From the NCBI GenBank assembly GCA_017517865.1, contig JAFWYB010000067.1, positions 1 to 64,000 of the forward strand: a stretch of DNA of 64,000 nucleotides, read 5' to 3'. The translations under genes and the position numbers were made by a program. Position 1 is the first letter of the stretch, and the number at the start of each line of letters is the position of its first letter. The notes beneath the pieces were generated by a model. It had not been told where the DNA came from, ran no database searches, and saw only the letters and a program-made list of their open reading frames with translations. Positions 7,380 through 16,266 of the stretch are shown one piece after another. This stretch comes from Clostridia bacterium. GTDB taxonomy: Bacteria; Bacillota; Clostridia; Oscillospirales; Acutalibacteraceae.

Positions 7380-7434
7380 ATAAAACTCCTTTATTTTTCC
7401 TTTTTCTTAATAAAAAAACACCTCATTCTTTTTT

Positions 7435-7463
7435 ATTATAACATATATCGACATTTTTTTCAA
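7435..7463 (-). promoter_or_regulatory. sigmaA-type promoter of surface protein-uvrC unit
   Basis: On the minus strand: TTGAAA (7458-7463), 17-bp spacer, TATAAT (7435-7440), 56 bp before the ATG at 7379. Confidence 0.7.
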
Positions 7464-7473
7464 GCCGGGACTC

Positions 7474-7995
7474 TTAAAGGAAAAGCTTTACAAAAAAGGA
7501 AGAAAGCACAAGACTTGTAAAATCTGCAGCAAGACCCGCAACAAGAGTGTGCCTCGTTTTCTTTATGCTTACCGCACCGAAATATATGCTGACTGCATAA
7601 AAGGTGGTGTCTGTTGAGCCCATAAGCACCGAGGCAACCTGACCGATAAAGGAATCGGGGCCGTAGACTTCGAGCGTATCTCTGAAAAGAGACATTGAAC
7701 CTCCGCCGGAAACCGGTGTAAGCATAGCCACGGGAATTATTTCCTCAGGTATACCCAGAGCTGAGGCAACGGGCGAAAACAGCGAAGCAATCAGCTCTGT
7801 TGCGCCGCTTTCTCTGAGCATTGTGACTGCTATAACAAGGGCAACAACCGTGGGGAATATGCCGTAAAGAGTTTTTAGTCCCTTAACAGCACCCCTGACA
7901 AAGCAATCAAAGATTTTTATTTTTTTACACAGACTGAAACAAAATATAATACTCAGCACAAGGGGCAACACCCACTGCGCAATATCGCTCAGCAT
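7474..7995 (-). CDS. spmB: spore maturation protein B
   Basis: A 173-residue integral membrane protein with several hydrophobic segments and the Gate-domain sequence of SpmB (GGGSMSLFRDTLEVYGPDSF, then MGSTDTTFYA). In Bacillus and Clostridium SpmA and SpmB together are needed for full spore-core dehydration and heat resistance. Its start overlaps the end of spmA by 7 nt, so the two are translationally coupled. Length and motifs are normal. Confidence 0.95.
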   Translation of the reverse strand: MLSDIAQWVLPLVLSIIFCFSLCKKIKIFDCFVRGAVKGLKTLYGIFPTVVALVIAVTMLRESGATELIASLFSPVASALGIPEEIIPVAMLTPVSGGGSMSLFRDTLEVYGPDSFIGQVASVLMGSTDTTFYAVSIYFGAVSIKKTRHTLVAGLAADFTSLVLSSFFVKLFL

Positions 7996-8588
7996 TTTTT
8001 CTTCCCTGCCCTTCTTTTAAAAAGACAGCCGAGCCTTGCCACGGTCAACCCCACGGCAAGAGCAGATGCGGATGTAAGCAGTGAGGGCAGAAGTATCGCC
8101 ATAGGCTCAGCAGAGCCGTACTGACCTCTGAGTGCCGCCACCGTTGTAGGAATAATCCTCATAGCGGCGGTATTCATCACCACGAAAACTACCATTTCAT
8201 CACTCGCCCTTGCCGTATCCGGGTTTATCTCTTGCAGTCTTTTCATAGACTCAATGCCGAGAGGCGTTGCCGCATTGCCTAAGCCCAGCATATTTGCACT
8301 GACGTTGAGCGATATTGCTTCAAGTATGTATTTTTCCTTACGCAGACGAGGAAATATAAATCTGAGCAGTGGTGAAACCAGCCTTGAAAGGCCTTTGGTC
8401 ATACCCGATTGCTCCGCTATCTCCATAACGCCGCCCCAGAAGCACATAACAGCAACAAGAGTAAGAAGCAAATCAACAGCCGCACTGCCGCCCGTAACAA
8501 CAGCCGCCGAAAGCTCTGCCATTCTGCCCGTAGCTATTGCCGAAGCAAAAGAAATTATAACCATAGCGGGAAATATCAGATTCATCAT
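7989..8588 (-). CDS. spmA: spore maturation protein A
   Basis: A 199-residue membrane protein with the SpmA/nucleoside-recognition Gate signature (NMLGLGNAATPLGIESMKRL and the MVVFVVMNTAAMRIIPTT segment). It acts with SpmB in the forespore or spore envelope during core dehydration. It is first in the spmAB pair; AAAGGATG precedes the ATG. I did not find a convincing sporulation-sigma promoter upstream by eye. Confidence 0.95.
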   Translation of the reverse strand: MMNLIFPAMVIISFASAIATGRMAELSAAVVTGGSAAVDLLLTLVAVMCFWGGVMEIAEQSGMTKGLSRLVSPLLRFIFPRLRKEKYILEAISLNVSANMLGLGNAATPLGIESMKRLQEINPDTARASDEMVVFVVMNTAAMRIIPTTVAALRGQYGSAEPMAILLPSLLTSASALAVGLTVARLGCLFKRRAGKKKC

Positions 8589-8659
8589 AGCACATCATCC
8601 TTTCGCCGTCTTTTGTTGAAATATATTCACCTTAAGCAAAAAATATGAGCGATAAAAAA

Positions 8660-8681
8660 AGCAGTGCAAAAAAGCACTGCT
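8660..8681 (-). terminator. terminator of the heat-shock operon
   Basis: GCAGTGC (8661-8667) pairs with GCACTGC (8674-8680), extended by one A/T pair, and the minus strand continues into seven Ts. It lies 9 bp after the dnaJ stop codon. Confidence 0.85.
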
Positions 8682-8689
8682 CTGATTTA

Positions 8690-9868
8690 TTATTTGAAGC
8701 GGTCGAAAAAGCTTCTCTTTTCTTCACCGACAGCTGTTCCGTCGTCTATGTTGTTCTTAGGCTTATTAGTGAGCGTGTTGTCAAAATCGCGCAACAAAGC
8801 CTTTTGCTTCTGACTGAGATTTTTCGGCACCTCAACAATAATCTTGACAAATTGGTCACCTCTGCCTCTGCCGCCCAGAGACTGAATACCTCTGCCTCTG
8901 AAACGGAAAACCTCACCGGGCTGTGTGCCGGCAGGAAGCTCATATTTAACCTTGCCGTCGAGAGTCGGGATGTAAAGAGTATCACCGAGAGCTGCCTGAG
9001 CGTAGGTAACATTGAATTCACACCACACATCAAAGCCGTCACGCTCAAAGAAGGGATGCGGTCTTACGTTTACGTTTACCCTGAGATCTCCGGTGGGACC
9101 GCCGTTTACACCGGGGTTACCTCCGCCTCTGACAGAAAGTGACTGTCTGTCATCAATACCTGCAGGAATATCCACATCAACACTCTGCGGCTTGCTGTTG
9201 AGACCCGTTCCGCGGCATTTCTGGCAGGGTGTTTTTATAATTTTTCCCTTACCTGCGCAATCGGGACACTGTCTGGTGGTGCTCATCACACCGAATGGTG
9301 TTCTCTGCTGAGCGTTGACCTGACCTCTGCCGTTGCAGGTTTTGCAGGTTTCCGGACTCGTTCCCTTTGCCGCACCTGTGCCGGAGCATTCACTGCACTT
9401 TTCAACCTTGTTGATTTTTATCGTCTTTTTACAGCCCTTTGCTGCCTCCTCAAAGGAAATAGTAACATTGGTTTGTATTGTTGAACCCTTTCTGGGCGCA
9501 TTGGGATTCTGCTGTCTACCGCCGAAGCCTCCGCCAAAGCCGCCGAAGCCGCCGAACATACTGCCGAGAATATCACCGAGGTCAATGTCACCAAAGCCGC
9601 CGAAGCCTCCGCCAAAGCCACCTGCTCCGAAGTTGGGATCAACACCCGCATGACCATACTGATCGTACCGTGCTTTTTTCTCACTGTCTGAAAGCACCTC
9701 GTAAGCCTCGTTGGCTTCCTTGAACTTTGCCTCTGCAGATGCATCGCCCGGGTTAAGGTCCGGGTGGTACTGCTTGGCAAGCTTACGGTACGCCTTTTTG
9801 ATTTCGTCGTCGGAAGCGCCCTTGCTGACACCTAAGACTTCGTAATAATCGCGTTTATTTTCTGCCAT
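8690..9868 (-). CDS. dnaJ: chaperone protein DnaJ
   Basis: A 392-residue type I J-protein that stimulates DnaK ATPase and delivers clients. The J domain has the HPD motif (YHPDLNPGD, residues 35-43), followed by a long Gly/Phe region (about 75-125) and four zinc-binding CxxCxGxG repeats ([32 protein letters not shown]; about 160-225), then the C-terminal substrate-binding domains. It is the last gene of hrcA-grpE-dnaK-dnaJ, 57 bp after dnaK, with a terminator directly behind. Confidence 0.98.
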   Translation of the reverse strand: MAENKRDYYEVLGVSKGASDDEIKKAYRKLAKQYHPDLNPGDASAEAKFKEANEAYEVLSDSEKKARYDQYGHAGVDPNFGAGGFGGGFGGFGDIDLGDILGSMFGGFGGFGGGFGGRQQNPNAPRKGSTIQTNVTISFEEAAKGCKKTIKINKVEKCSECSGTGAAKGTSPETCKTCNGRGQVNAQQRTPFGVMSTTRQCPDCAGKGKIIKTPCQKCRGTGLNSKPQSVDVDIPAGIDDRQSLSVRGGGNPGVNGGPTGDLRVNVNVRPHPFFERDGFDVWCEFNVTYAQAALGDTLYIPTLDGKVKYELPAGTQPGEVFRFRGRGIQSLGGRGRGDQFVKIIVEVPKNLSQKQKALLRDFDNTLTNKPKNNIDDGTAVGEEKRSFFDRFK

Positions 9869-9925
9869 ATTTATAATACCTCATCAAGGACACGACCGAA
9901 AAGCCGTGTCCTTTGGATTTAATTT

Positions 9926-11815
<1,890 letters not shown>

Positions 11816-11864
11816 TTACCTCCAAGTAAAGTTTATATTTTGTAATTTATTTTGATATTTATAA

Positions 11865-12097
11865 TAATGCAGAATGCAAAATTGTGGTCGCGGATTAACC
11901 TTGCCGCAACAGTCAAGTTATTTTCCGCAAAAAAAGTTTATTAAAACAGGGAACAAGCAGATTTATAAATTATATTCTGATATTCCAAATCAACTAAAAA
12001 ATTAACGAATTGCAGACGCAAACCGTGCGGGTAAAAATTTTCTTTTTCATCCGTTTTGGGCGCAATTTTTCATTTTGCATCTTTCATTCTGCATTTA
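11865..12097. repeat. inverted-repeat element in grpE-dnaK gap
   Basis: The segment starts with AATGCAGAATGCAAAATTG and ends with an inverted relative of it (CAATTTTTCATTTTGCAT followed by CATTCTGCATT). The left end continues as GTCGCGGATTAA, close to the unit found in reverse at 48543-48573. There is no coding potential inside. It is about the same length as the inverted-repeat element at 32881-33112, so both may be MITE-like insertions. Confidence 0.5.
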
Positions 12098-12613
12098 ATT
12101 AGCCACCTGAACCATAGCCGGGCGGAGAACTCTGTCTCCTAATTTGTAGCCCTTTGAGAAAACCTGTGCGATTACATTTTCACCGAGAGACTCGTCTTCT
12201 ATATGCATTACGCCGTTGTGGAAATTGGGGTCGAAGCTCTCTCCTTTTTCGCCGAAGGCTTCAACACCTAAGCTTTTGAGAATCTCACAGAAATTCTGAT
12301 ATATCATTTCAACTCCCTTTTTGTAAGACTCAAAATCTGAGCTGTCAACGCTTAAGGCTCTGTCGAAATTATCGAGTACACCGAGAAGAGATTTCATACA
12401 GTCAGCCTTTGCGTCGCCGTATATACCTTCCTTTTCCTTTGCGGTACGCTTTCTGTAGTTATCGTACTCTGCAAGGGTTCTTATGTGTGCTTCTTTTGCC
12501 GCCGCAAGCTCTTTTGCGAGCTCATCCTCTTTTGAGGGAGCTTCTTCAACAGCGGTTTCTTCCGTCTTTACTTCCTCTTCGCTGACGGTTTCTTTCTTTT
12601 TATCTTTAGCCAT
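12095..12613 (-). CDS. grpE: nucleotide exchange factor GrpE
   Basis: A 172-residue co-chaperone that releases ADP from DnaK. The acidic, disordered N terminus (about 40 residues rich in Glu/Lys) leads into the long coiled coil (ELAAAKEAHIRTLAEYDNYR) and the C-terminal beta domain (VEAFGEKGESFDPNFHNGVM and YKLGDRVLRPAMVQV). Length is usual. It lies 12 bp after hrcA within the heat-shock operon. Confidence 0.97.
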   Translation of the reverse strand: MAKDKKKETVSEEEVKTEETAVEEAPSKEDELAKELAAAKEAHIRTLAEYDNYRKRTAKEKEGIYGDAKADCMKSLLGVLDNFDRALSVDSSDFESYKKGVEMIYQNFCEILKSLGVEAFGEKGESFDPNFHNGVMHIEDESLGENVIAQVFSKGYKLGDRVLRPAMVQVAN

Positions 12614-12625
12614 TTCTTAGCCTCC

Positions 12626-13651
12626 TTATTCTTCTAAAGTATCTGTCAGCAGCTTACCGACAAGGTCTGTAAGATATTCTATACTGGGAATAAGCTTCGC
12701 ATAGTCAAGCCTTGTGGGGCCGATAATTCCTATCGCACCGCCGTCGTGACCGCCGATTGAGTACCGTGAAATAATCATGCTGGAATTTTCAAGCTGACGG
12801 TACATATTCTCTTTACCGATGATAACCTGAATACCGTCTTTTGATGTGGAAATTGCTCTTTCAAGCTTATCCTTTTCATCAAAGAACTGCATCATATCAT
12901 ATATGTTATTGCCGAACTCTCTGTGGTGAAGAAGATTCTGCTCACCCTCAAGCCGTATTTCAGCCTGAAGCGCCTGATTGGCTATATCTGCCAGAACCAC
13001 AAACAAGGGACTCATAGCAAGTGCATTTGCCCCGAGTGAAGCAACAAGAGTCTGAATCATTACAGTTCCAACATCTGAAACCGGGTGACCGATGAAGCAG
13101 TCGTTTACTATATCGTAAAAGCACTGAACCATATCCGGCGTAAGCTCAGTTTCAGTTTTGCACACACCGTTTTTGATTATACCGGAGGAGGTCATCATAA
13201 CTATCATAGCGATTTTTCTTCCTACCGGCATAAGCTCGATATGCTTTATTATTGCTCCCTCGTCGGTGGGTGTTGTTGCCACCGCCGCACAGCCCGTAAG
13301 CCTTGCAAGCATCTCCCCTGCCTTTTCAAGCAGCTTATCCGGATCGCCCGCCATTCTTTCAAGCTCGTTTTTTATCAGCCGTCTGTCCTCTTCGGAAAGC
13401 TCGTCGGTATTCATAAGCTTATCGACATAATATCTGTAGCCCGCCTGTGAGGGTATTCTGCCGGCTGATGTATGAGGCTGCTCAAGATAGCCCATTTCGT
13501 GAAGCTCACTCATCTCGTTACGGATGGTTGCGGAAGAAACAGATATGGGAAGTGACTGCATAAGCAGCTTTGAGCCTATGGGCTCACCGCTTTTGATATA
13601 TTGCTCAACTATGGCCGCAAGTATCAGCTCTTTTCTTTTTCCGAGCTCCAT
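12626..13651 (-). CDS. hrcA: heat-inducible transcription repressor HrcA
   Basis: A 341-residue repressor with an N-terminal winged helix (KRKELILAAIVEQYIKSGEP, SSATIRNEMSELHEMGYLEQ) and a C-terminal GAF-like/dimerisation region ending IGIIGPTRLDYAKLIPSIEY. HrcA binds CIRCE and needs GroE to fold, which ties chaperone level to repression. The frame stays open upstream, but those codons overlap the promoter and CIRCE; I start at the ATG at 13651 behind AAAGGAAG. First gene of hrcA-grpE-dnaK-dnaJ. Confidence 0.97.
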   Translation of the reverse strand: MELGKRKELILAAIVEQYIKSGEPIGSKLLMQSLPISVSSATIRNEMSELHEMGYLEQPHTSAGRIPSQAGYRYYVDKLMNTDELSEEDRRLIKNELERMAGDPDKLLEKAGEMLARLTGCAAVATTPTDEGAIIKHIELMPVGRKIAMIVMMTSSGIIKNGVCKTETELTPDMVQCFYDIVNDCFIGHPVSDVGTVMIQTLVASLGANALAMSPLFVVLADIANQALQAEIRLEGEQNLLHHREFGNNIYDMMQFFDEKDKLERAISTSKDGIQVIIGKENMYRQLENSSMIISRYSIGGHDGGAIGIIGPTRLDYAKLIPSIEYLTDLVGKLLTDTLEE

Positions 13652-13692
13652 TTCTTCACTTCCTTTCACACCGACTATCCTTTTGCTATGTT

Positions 13693-13719
13693 TTAGCACT
13701 CTTAGCTTTAGAGTGCTAA
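13693..13719. promoter_or_regulatory. CIRCE operator
   Basis: A perfect TTAGCACTC-N9-GAGTGCTAA inverted repeat, the HrcA-binding consensus, just downstream of the predicted start of transcription of the hrcA operon. Confidence 0.97.
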
Positions 13720-13730
13720 CCTCTATCACA

Positions 13731-13759
13731 ACTATACTATTATTGCCAACAAATGTCAA
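13731..13759 (-). promoter_or_regulatory. sigmaA-type promoter of the heat-shock operon
   Basis: On the minus strand: TTGACA (13754-13759), 17-bp spacer, TATAGT (13731-13736). CIRCE lies immediately downstream, the usual arrangement for HrcA repression. Confidence 0.9.
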
Positions 13760-13882
13760 GGGGAAAACGAAAATTTTTTTATTTTTTTCCTTTTATGTTA
13801 TCAAAAGGAGTGACCGTGTTCTTTTTCATATCTATATTATACAAAGAAACAGCTCGCATCCGCTCAAGCCGCTGCTTTCTTG

Positions 13883-13922
13883 CCCCTCCCTCCGGGAGAG
13901 GTGCGCAAAGCGACGGAGAGGG
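13883..13922. repeat. CCTCTCC hairpin repeat, copy 2
   Basis: CCCTCCC TCC GGGAGAGG followed by GCGCAAAGCGACGGAGAGG: the reverse complement of this unit closely matches 166-209. It lies inside the 13.8-14.8 kb island. Confidence 0.6.
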
Positions 13923-14456
13923 TTACACGTGTGCTTTTTCACCTTTATGTTAATGAAATATCAACTCGTCATCGCTCATGCCGCGGTGCTGTGCTTTTTC
14001 ATCTTCATATTGTACGAGAAAACAACTCGTCATCGCTCATGCCGCTGTGGCACTTCCTTTGTCTCAGTCGAGCGACAAAGGAAGCAAAACGCCCTTTTTT
14101 ATAGACACGGCGTTATTTATTTAAATATTCGAGTAGTCCGCCTTACGCCACAATACTCGGCAGCGGAATACGTTTTTCATTTTACTTAACCGATATTTTG
14201 GTGTCAGGTTATTCTTTTCAGAAAAAGCCAGCCCGCCTCTTGCGGTTCCCAAAATTTCTTTCGGCTTGGAGCGCCGAGAAATTTTGTCCGCTGCGCCATC
14301 CTCACCTCGCTTTATCTCGCACTGCGAGCGCTTCGGTGACGATGCCCTGCGTCCGTGGCTTCAGCAGCGGGCAAGGTTGTTTGAACTCTATATTTTTACC
14401 TTGCAGAAGGTAAAGAGGCATTCTCTTACTGAAATCACCACGGTAGCGGTCAGCGA

Positions 14457-14624
14457 ATGTCGGAATACACGGTGCTTAAGGTGCAGACGATGCCATTAGA
14501 CAAGTTCAACAGCCTGACGGAAGAGTACAACCAAGCGGTCGCCTTGATTAAGCCTACAAGTAAGCTGAGCTGTGAAGCTCCCGACTATCGGCGAAGCAGA
14601 CGAGCAGAAACGCGGCGTGAGTGA
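14457..14624 (+). pseudogene. short coding remnant in repeat island
   Basis: A 55-codon frame (ATG 14457, TGA 14622-14624) whose first 38 codons look protein-like (starts MSEYTVLKVQTMPLDKFNSL) while the last part becomes an unlikely run of Arg and charged residues (RRSRRAETRRE). There is no ribosome-binding site. I read it as a fragment of a mobile-element gene running out of frame. Family not recognised. Confidence 0.3.
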
Positions 14625-14850
14625 AGATAAAGATAAAGCCTTTTTAAGAGTCTGACGAAAAAAGATTTTATTAAACCTGCTTAAGAGGGACACTTAGCAC
14701 TTTCGGACTCCTTGCACCAAAGAGCGCTTTGCATACTTTGTCGCTCAGGACAAAGTATGAGCCCCCGCGGCTTGAGCGGATGACGAGCTGATATTTCATT
14801 CAACATAAAGATGAAAAAGCACACCCCCATAGATAGGCAAACGTAAAAAC

Positions 14851-14875
14851 GGGCCGTCTGTAAAAAAGACGACCC
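14851..14875 (-). terminator. terminator of MBL hydrolase gene
   Basis: GGGCCGTCT pairs with AGACGACCC (one mismatch), with GTTTTTACG following on the minus strand, 8 bp after the stop codon at 14883. Confidence 0.65.
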
Positions 14876-14882
14876 ATTTTAA

Positions 14883-15758
14883 TTATTTTATCTCGTATAT
14901 CAAACGGTTATTATCAAGCACGACACCTATTCTACCGTCAACAACAAGCGAGTGAAGCAGATTTCTTACCATAGTAGCATACATAGCATATTTTTCCGTT
15001 CTGAGATGAAGATTTTCTTTAATCATAGCTTCTTCAAATATCCGGTCAAAGCCCTTGCCCTCACAAATATCAAAAATAAGCTCCTTCTTTTCTTTGAGCT
15101 TTTCTATATTATAATCCGCAAGCTCCGCTATACTGTCAGTCGGCACATCATGTGAGGGTACATATATATCTGCCCTGATATCTTTCAGCTTTTCGAGAGT
15201 AGTAATACTGTTATTTACATCATAAAAGAAAGGCAGTCTGTATTCATCCCAGGTTTTCTTTGAAAGAACAGAATCGGCAAGAAAAGCAACCGAATCATCG
15301 GTGATGACACCGACCATATCAAAGCTGTGGCCGGGAAGAGATATAATTTCTGTACCCTCGGGAATATTTTCTTCGGTTATCACCTCAGTGTCAGAGGGTT
15401 CTGTGTTCAGAAATGGGTGTCTGCTGTTTTTCGTATCCACAGCTGAATAATAAAAGTCGGACTCAAGAGACGGAAAAGCAATAAAGCCCTGCTCCTTTTT
15501 GGTAGAAAGAAGCTTACAGCCGTATTTATCCTGAAAAAAACGGTTGCCGCATATATGGTCAATATGGCAGTGAGTGTCGATAACAGTACCGACAGTAAGC
15601 CCCATTCCGTTCATCTGCCTGTCAATTGCCTTAACCATTCTCGGGTGGTCACAGGCATCAACAAGAACTGCACTCACACCGTCGTGAGTATAAATGCCTA
15701 CGTTGCTGAAGGCTTCAAAATAATATGTATTTCCCTTTAACTTTTTAATTTCAAACAT
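14883..15758 (-). CDS. MBL-fold metallohydrolase
   Basis: A 291-residue metallo-beta-lactamase-fold protein. The dinuclear metal motif is THCHIDH at about residues 61-67; further ligands are the His in SLPGHSFDMVG (about 142) and the Asp in VAFLADSVLS (about 158). The C-terminal third is helical, as in MBL proteins similar to the hydroxyacylglutathione hydrolase branch. The substrate cannot be told. It is a single-gene unit with a terminator at 14851-14875; the start is at 15758 behind AGGAGAT. Confidence 0.85.
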   Translation of the reverse strand: MFEIKKLKGNTYYFEAFSNVGIYTHDGVSAVLVDACDHPRMVKAIDRQMNGMGLTVGTVIDTHCHIDHICGNRFFQDKYGCKLLSTKKEQGFIAFPSLESDFYYSAVDTKNSRHPFLNTEPSDTEVITEENIPEGTEIISLPGHSFDMVGVITDDSVAFLADSVLSKKTWDEYRLPFFYDVNNSITTLEKLKDIRADIYVPSHDVPTDSIAELADYNIEKLKEKKELIFDICEGKGFDRIFEEAMIKENLHLRTEKYAMYATMVRNLLHSLVVDGRIGVVLDNNRLIYEIK

Positions 15759-15789
15759 ATATAATCTCCTTTACAAGAGCTGATTTCAG

Positions 15790-15818
15790 TTGATTTTTGA
15801 CCCGTGTTGTGCTAAAAT
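15790..15818 (+). promoter_or_regulatory. putative promoter of SLOG gene
   Basis: TTGATT (15790-15795), 17-bp spacer, TAAAAT (15813-15818), about 30 bp before the start at 15849. Confidence 0.55.
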
Positions 15819-15848
15819 TATCACAACATAAGTAAGGAGGTGTTTTCC

Positions 15849-16208
15849 GTGACAGTGGGCATTGTCGGTTCAAGAAGCATTACCGAGCCTATACCTGAGG
15901 GTATAATACCCGAAAGAATAAGTCTCATTTTATCCGGCGGTGCAAAAGGAACAGACCGCTCTGCAAGGCAGTACGCTCTTAAGCACAATATACTTATTGA
16001 AGAAATATTGCCCGCCTATGACCTTTACGGAAAAAGAGCCCCTCTTATAAGAAACGATATCATTATAGACCGTAGCGACAAAATTTTTATCTTTTGGGAC
16101 GGGAAAAGCCGCGGCACAAAATACGTAATAAATCAATGCATAAAAAAGAATAAGCCCTATGACCTCTATGTTTTGAAAAACGGTGTTTTTTCTTACCTGG
16201 AGCATTAA
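15849..16208 (+). CDS. SLOG-fold (DUF2493-like) protein
   Basis: A 119-residue stand-alone Rossmann-like SLOG domain. The nucleotide-binding signature is IVGSRS at the N terminus, LSGGAKGTDRSARQYA in the middle (the GGAKG-D loop), and a C-terminal SDKIFIFWDGKSRGTKYVI strand-loop. SLOG domains bind nucleotides or nucleotide-derived ligands; this small class has no established role. I start at the GTG at 15849, 8 nt from AAGGAGG; the GTG at 15840 lies inside the Shine-Dalgarno. An intrinsic terminator follows directly. Divergent from the MBL gene. Confidence 0.85.
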   Translation: MTVGIVGSRSITEPIPEGIIPERISLILSGGAKGTDRSARQYALKHNILIEEILPAYDLYGKRAPLIRNDIIIDRSDKIFIFWDGKSRGTKYVINQCIKKNKPYDLYVLKNGVFSYLEH

Positions 16209-16236
16209 AAAGTACCTTTTGTAAAGGTACTTTTTT
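16207..16236 (+). terminator. terminator of SLOG gene
   Basis: AAAAAGTACCTTT (16207-16219) pairs with AAAGGTACTTTTT (16223-16235); it overlaps the stop codon and ends in a T-run. A-rich on the other side, so it may also serve the converging acyl-CoA ligase gene. Confidence 0.85.
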
Positions 16237-16266
16237 ATTATATATCGGCTTAACGGAAAAATCAAT

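Larger units (their letters stand above)
13816..14823. repeat. gene-poor island bounded by inverted repeats
   Basis: About 1 kb without a convincing intact gene. A roughly 60-bp unit (GTGCTTTTTCATCTT ... CTCGTCATCGCTCATGCCGC) occurs in three imperfect direct copies on the left (13816-13875, 13929-13987, 13991-14048) and once inverted on the right (14764-14823). Inside are a CCTCTCC hairpin (13883-13922), hairpins around TTTGTC/GACAAA on both sides, a block with the look of dispersed repeats (about 14220-14345), and a short coding remnant (14457-14624). It resembles a decayed or non-autonomous mobile element. Confidence 0.6.

Noticed and set aside
8645-9142. 165-codon plus-strand frame
   Set aside because: It starts in the heat-shock terminator and lies antisense within dnaJ; coding evidence for dnaJ is decisive.
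12626-13759. 377-residue version of HrcA starting at 13759
   Set aside because: The extra 36 codons overlap the -35/-10 promoter and CIRCE; the ATG at 13651 has a proper ribosome-binding site and gives the usual length.
13524-14189. 221-codon plus-strand frame across the hrcA promoter
   Set aside because: It covers the hrcA 5' end antisense, CIRCE, the promoter and repeat units; composition is not protein-like and no start site is supported.
15930-16265. 111-codon minus-strand frame
   Set aside because: It is the antisense shadow of the SLOG gene and includes its terminator.
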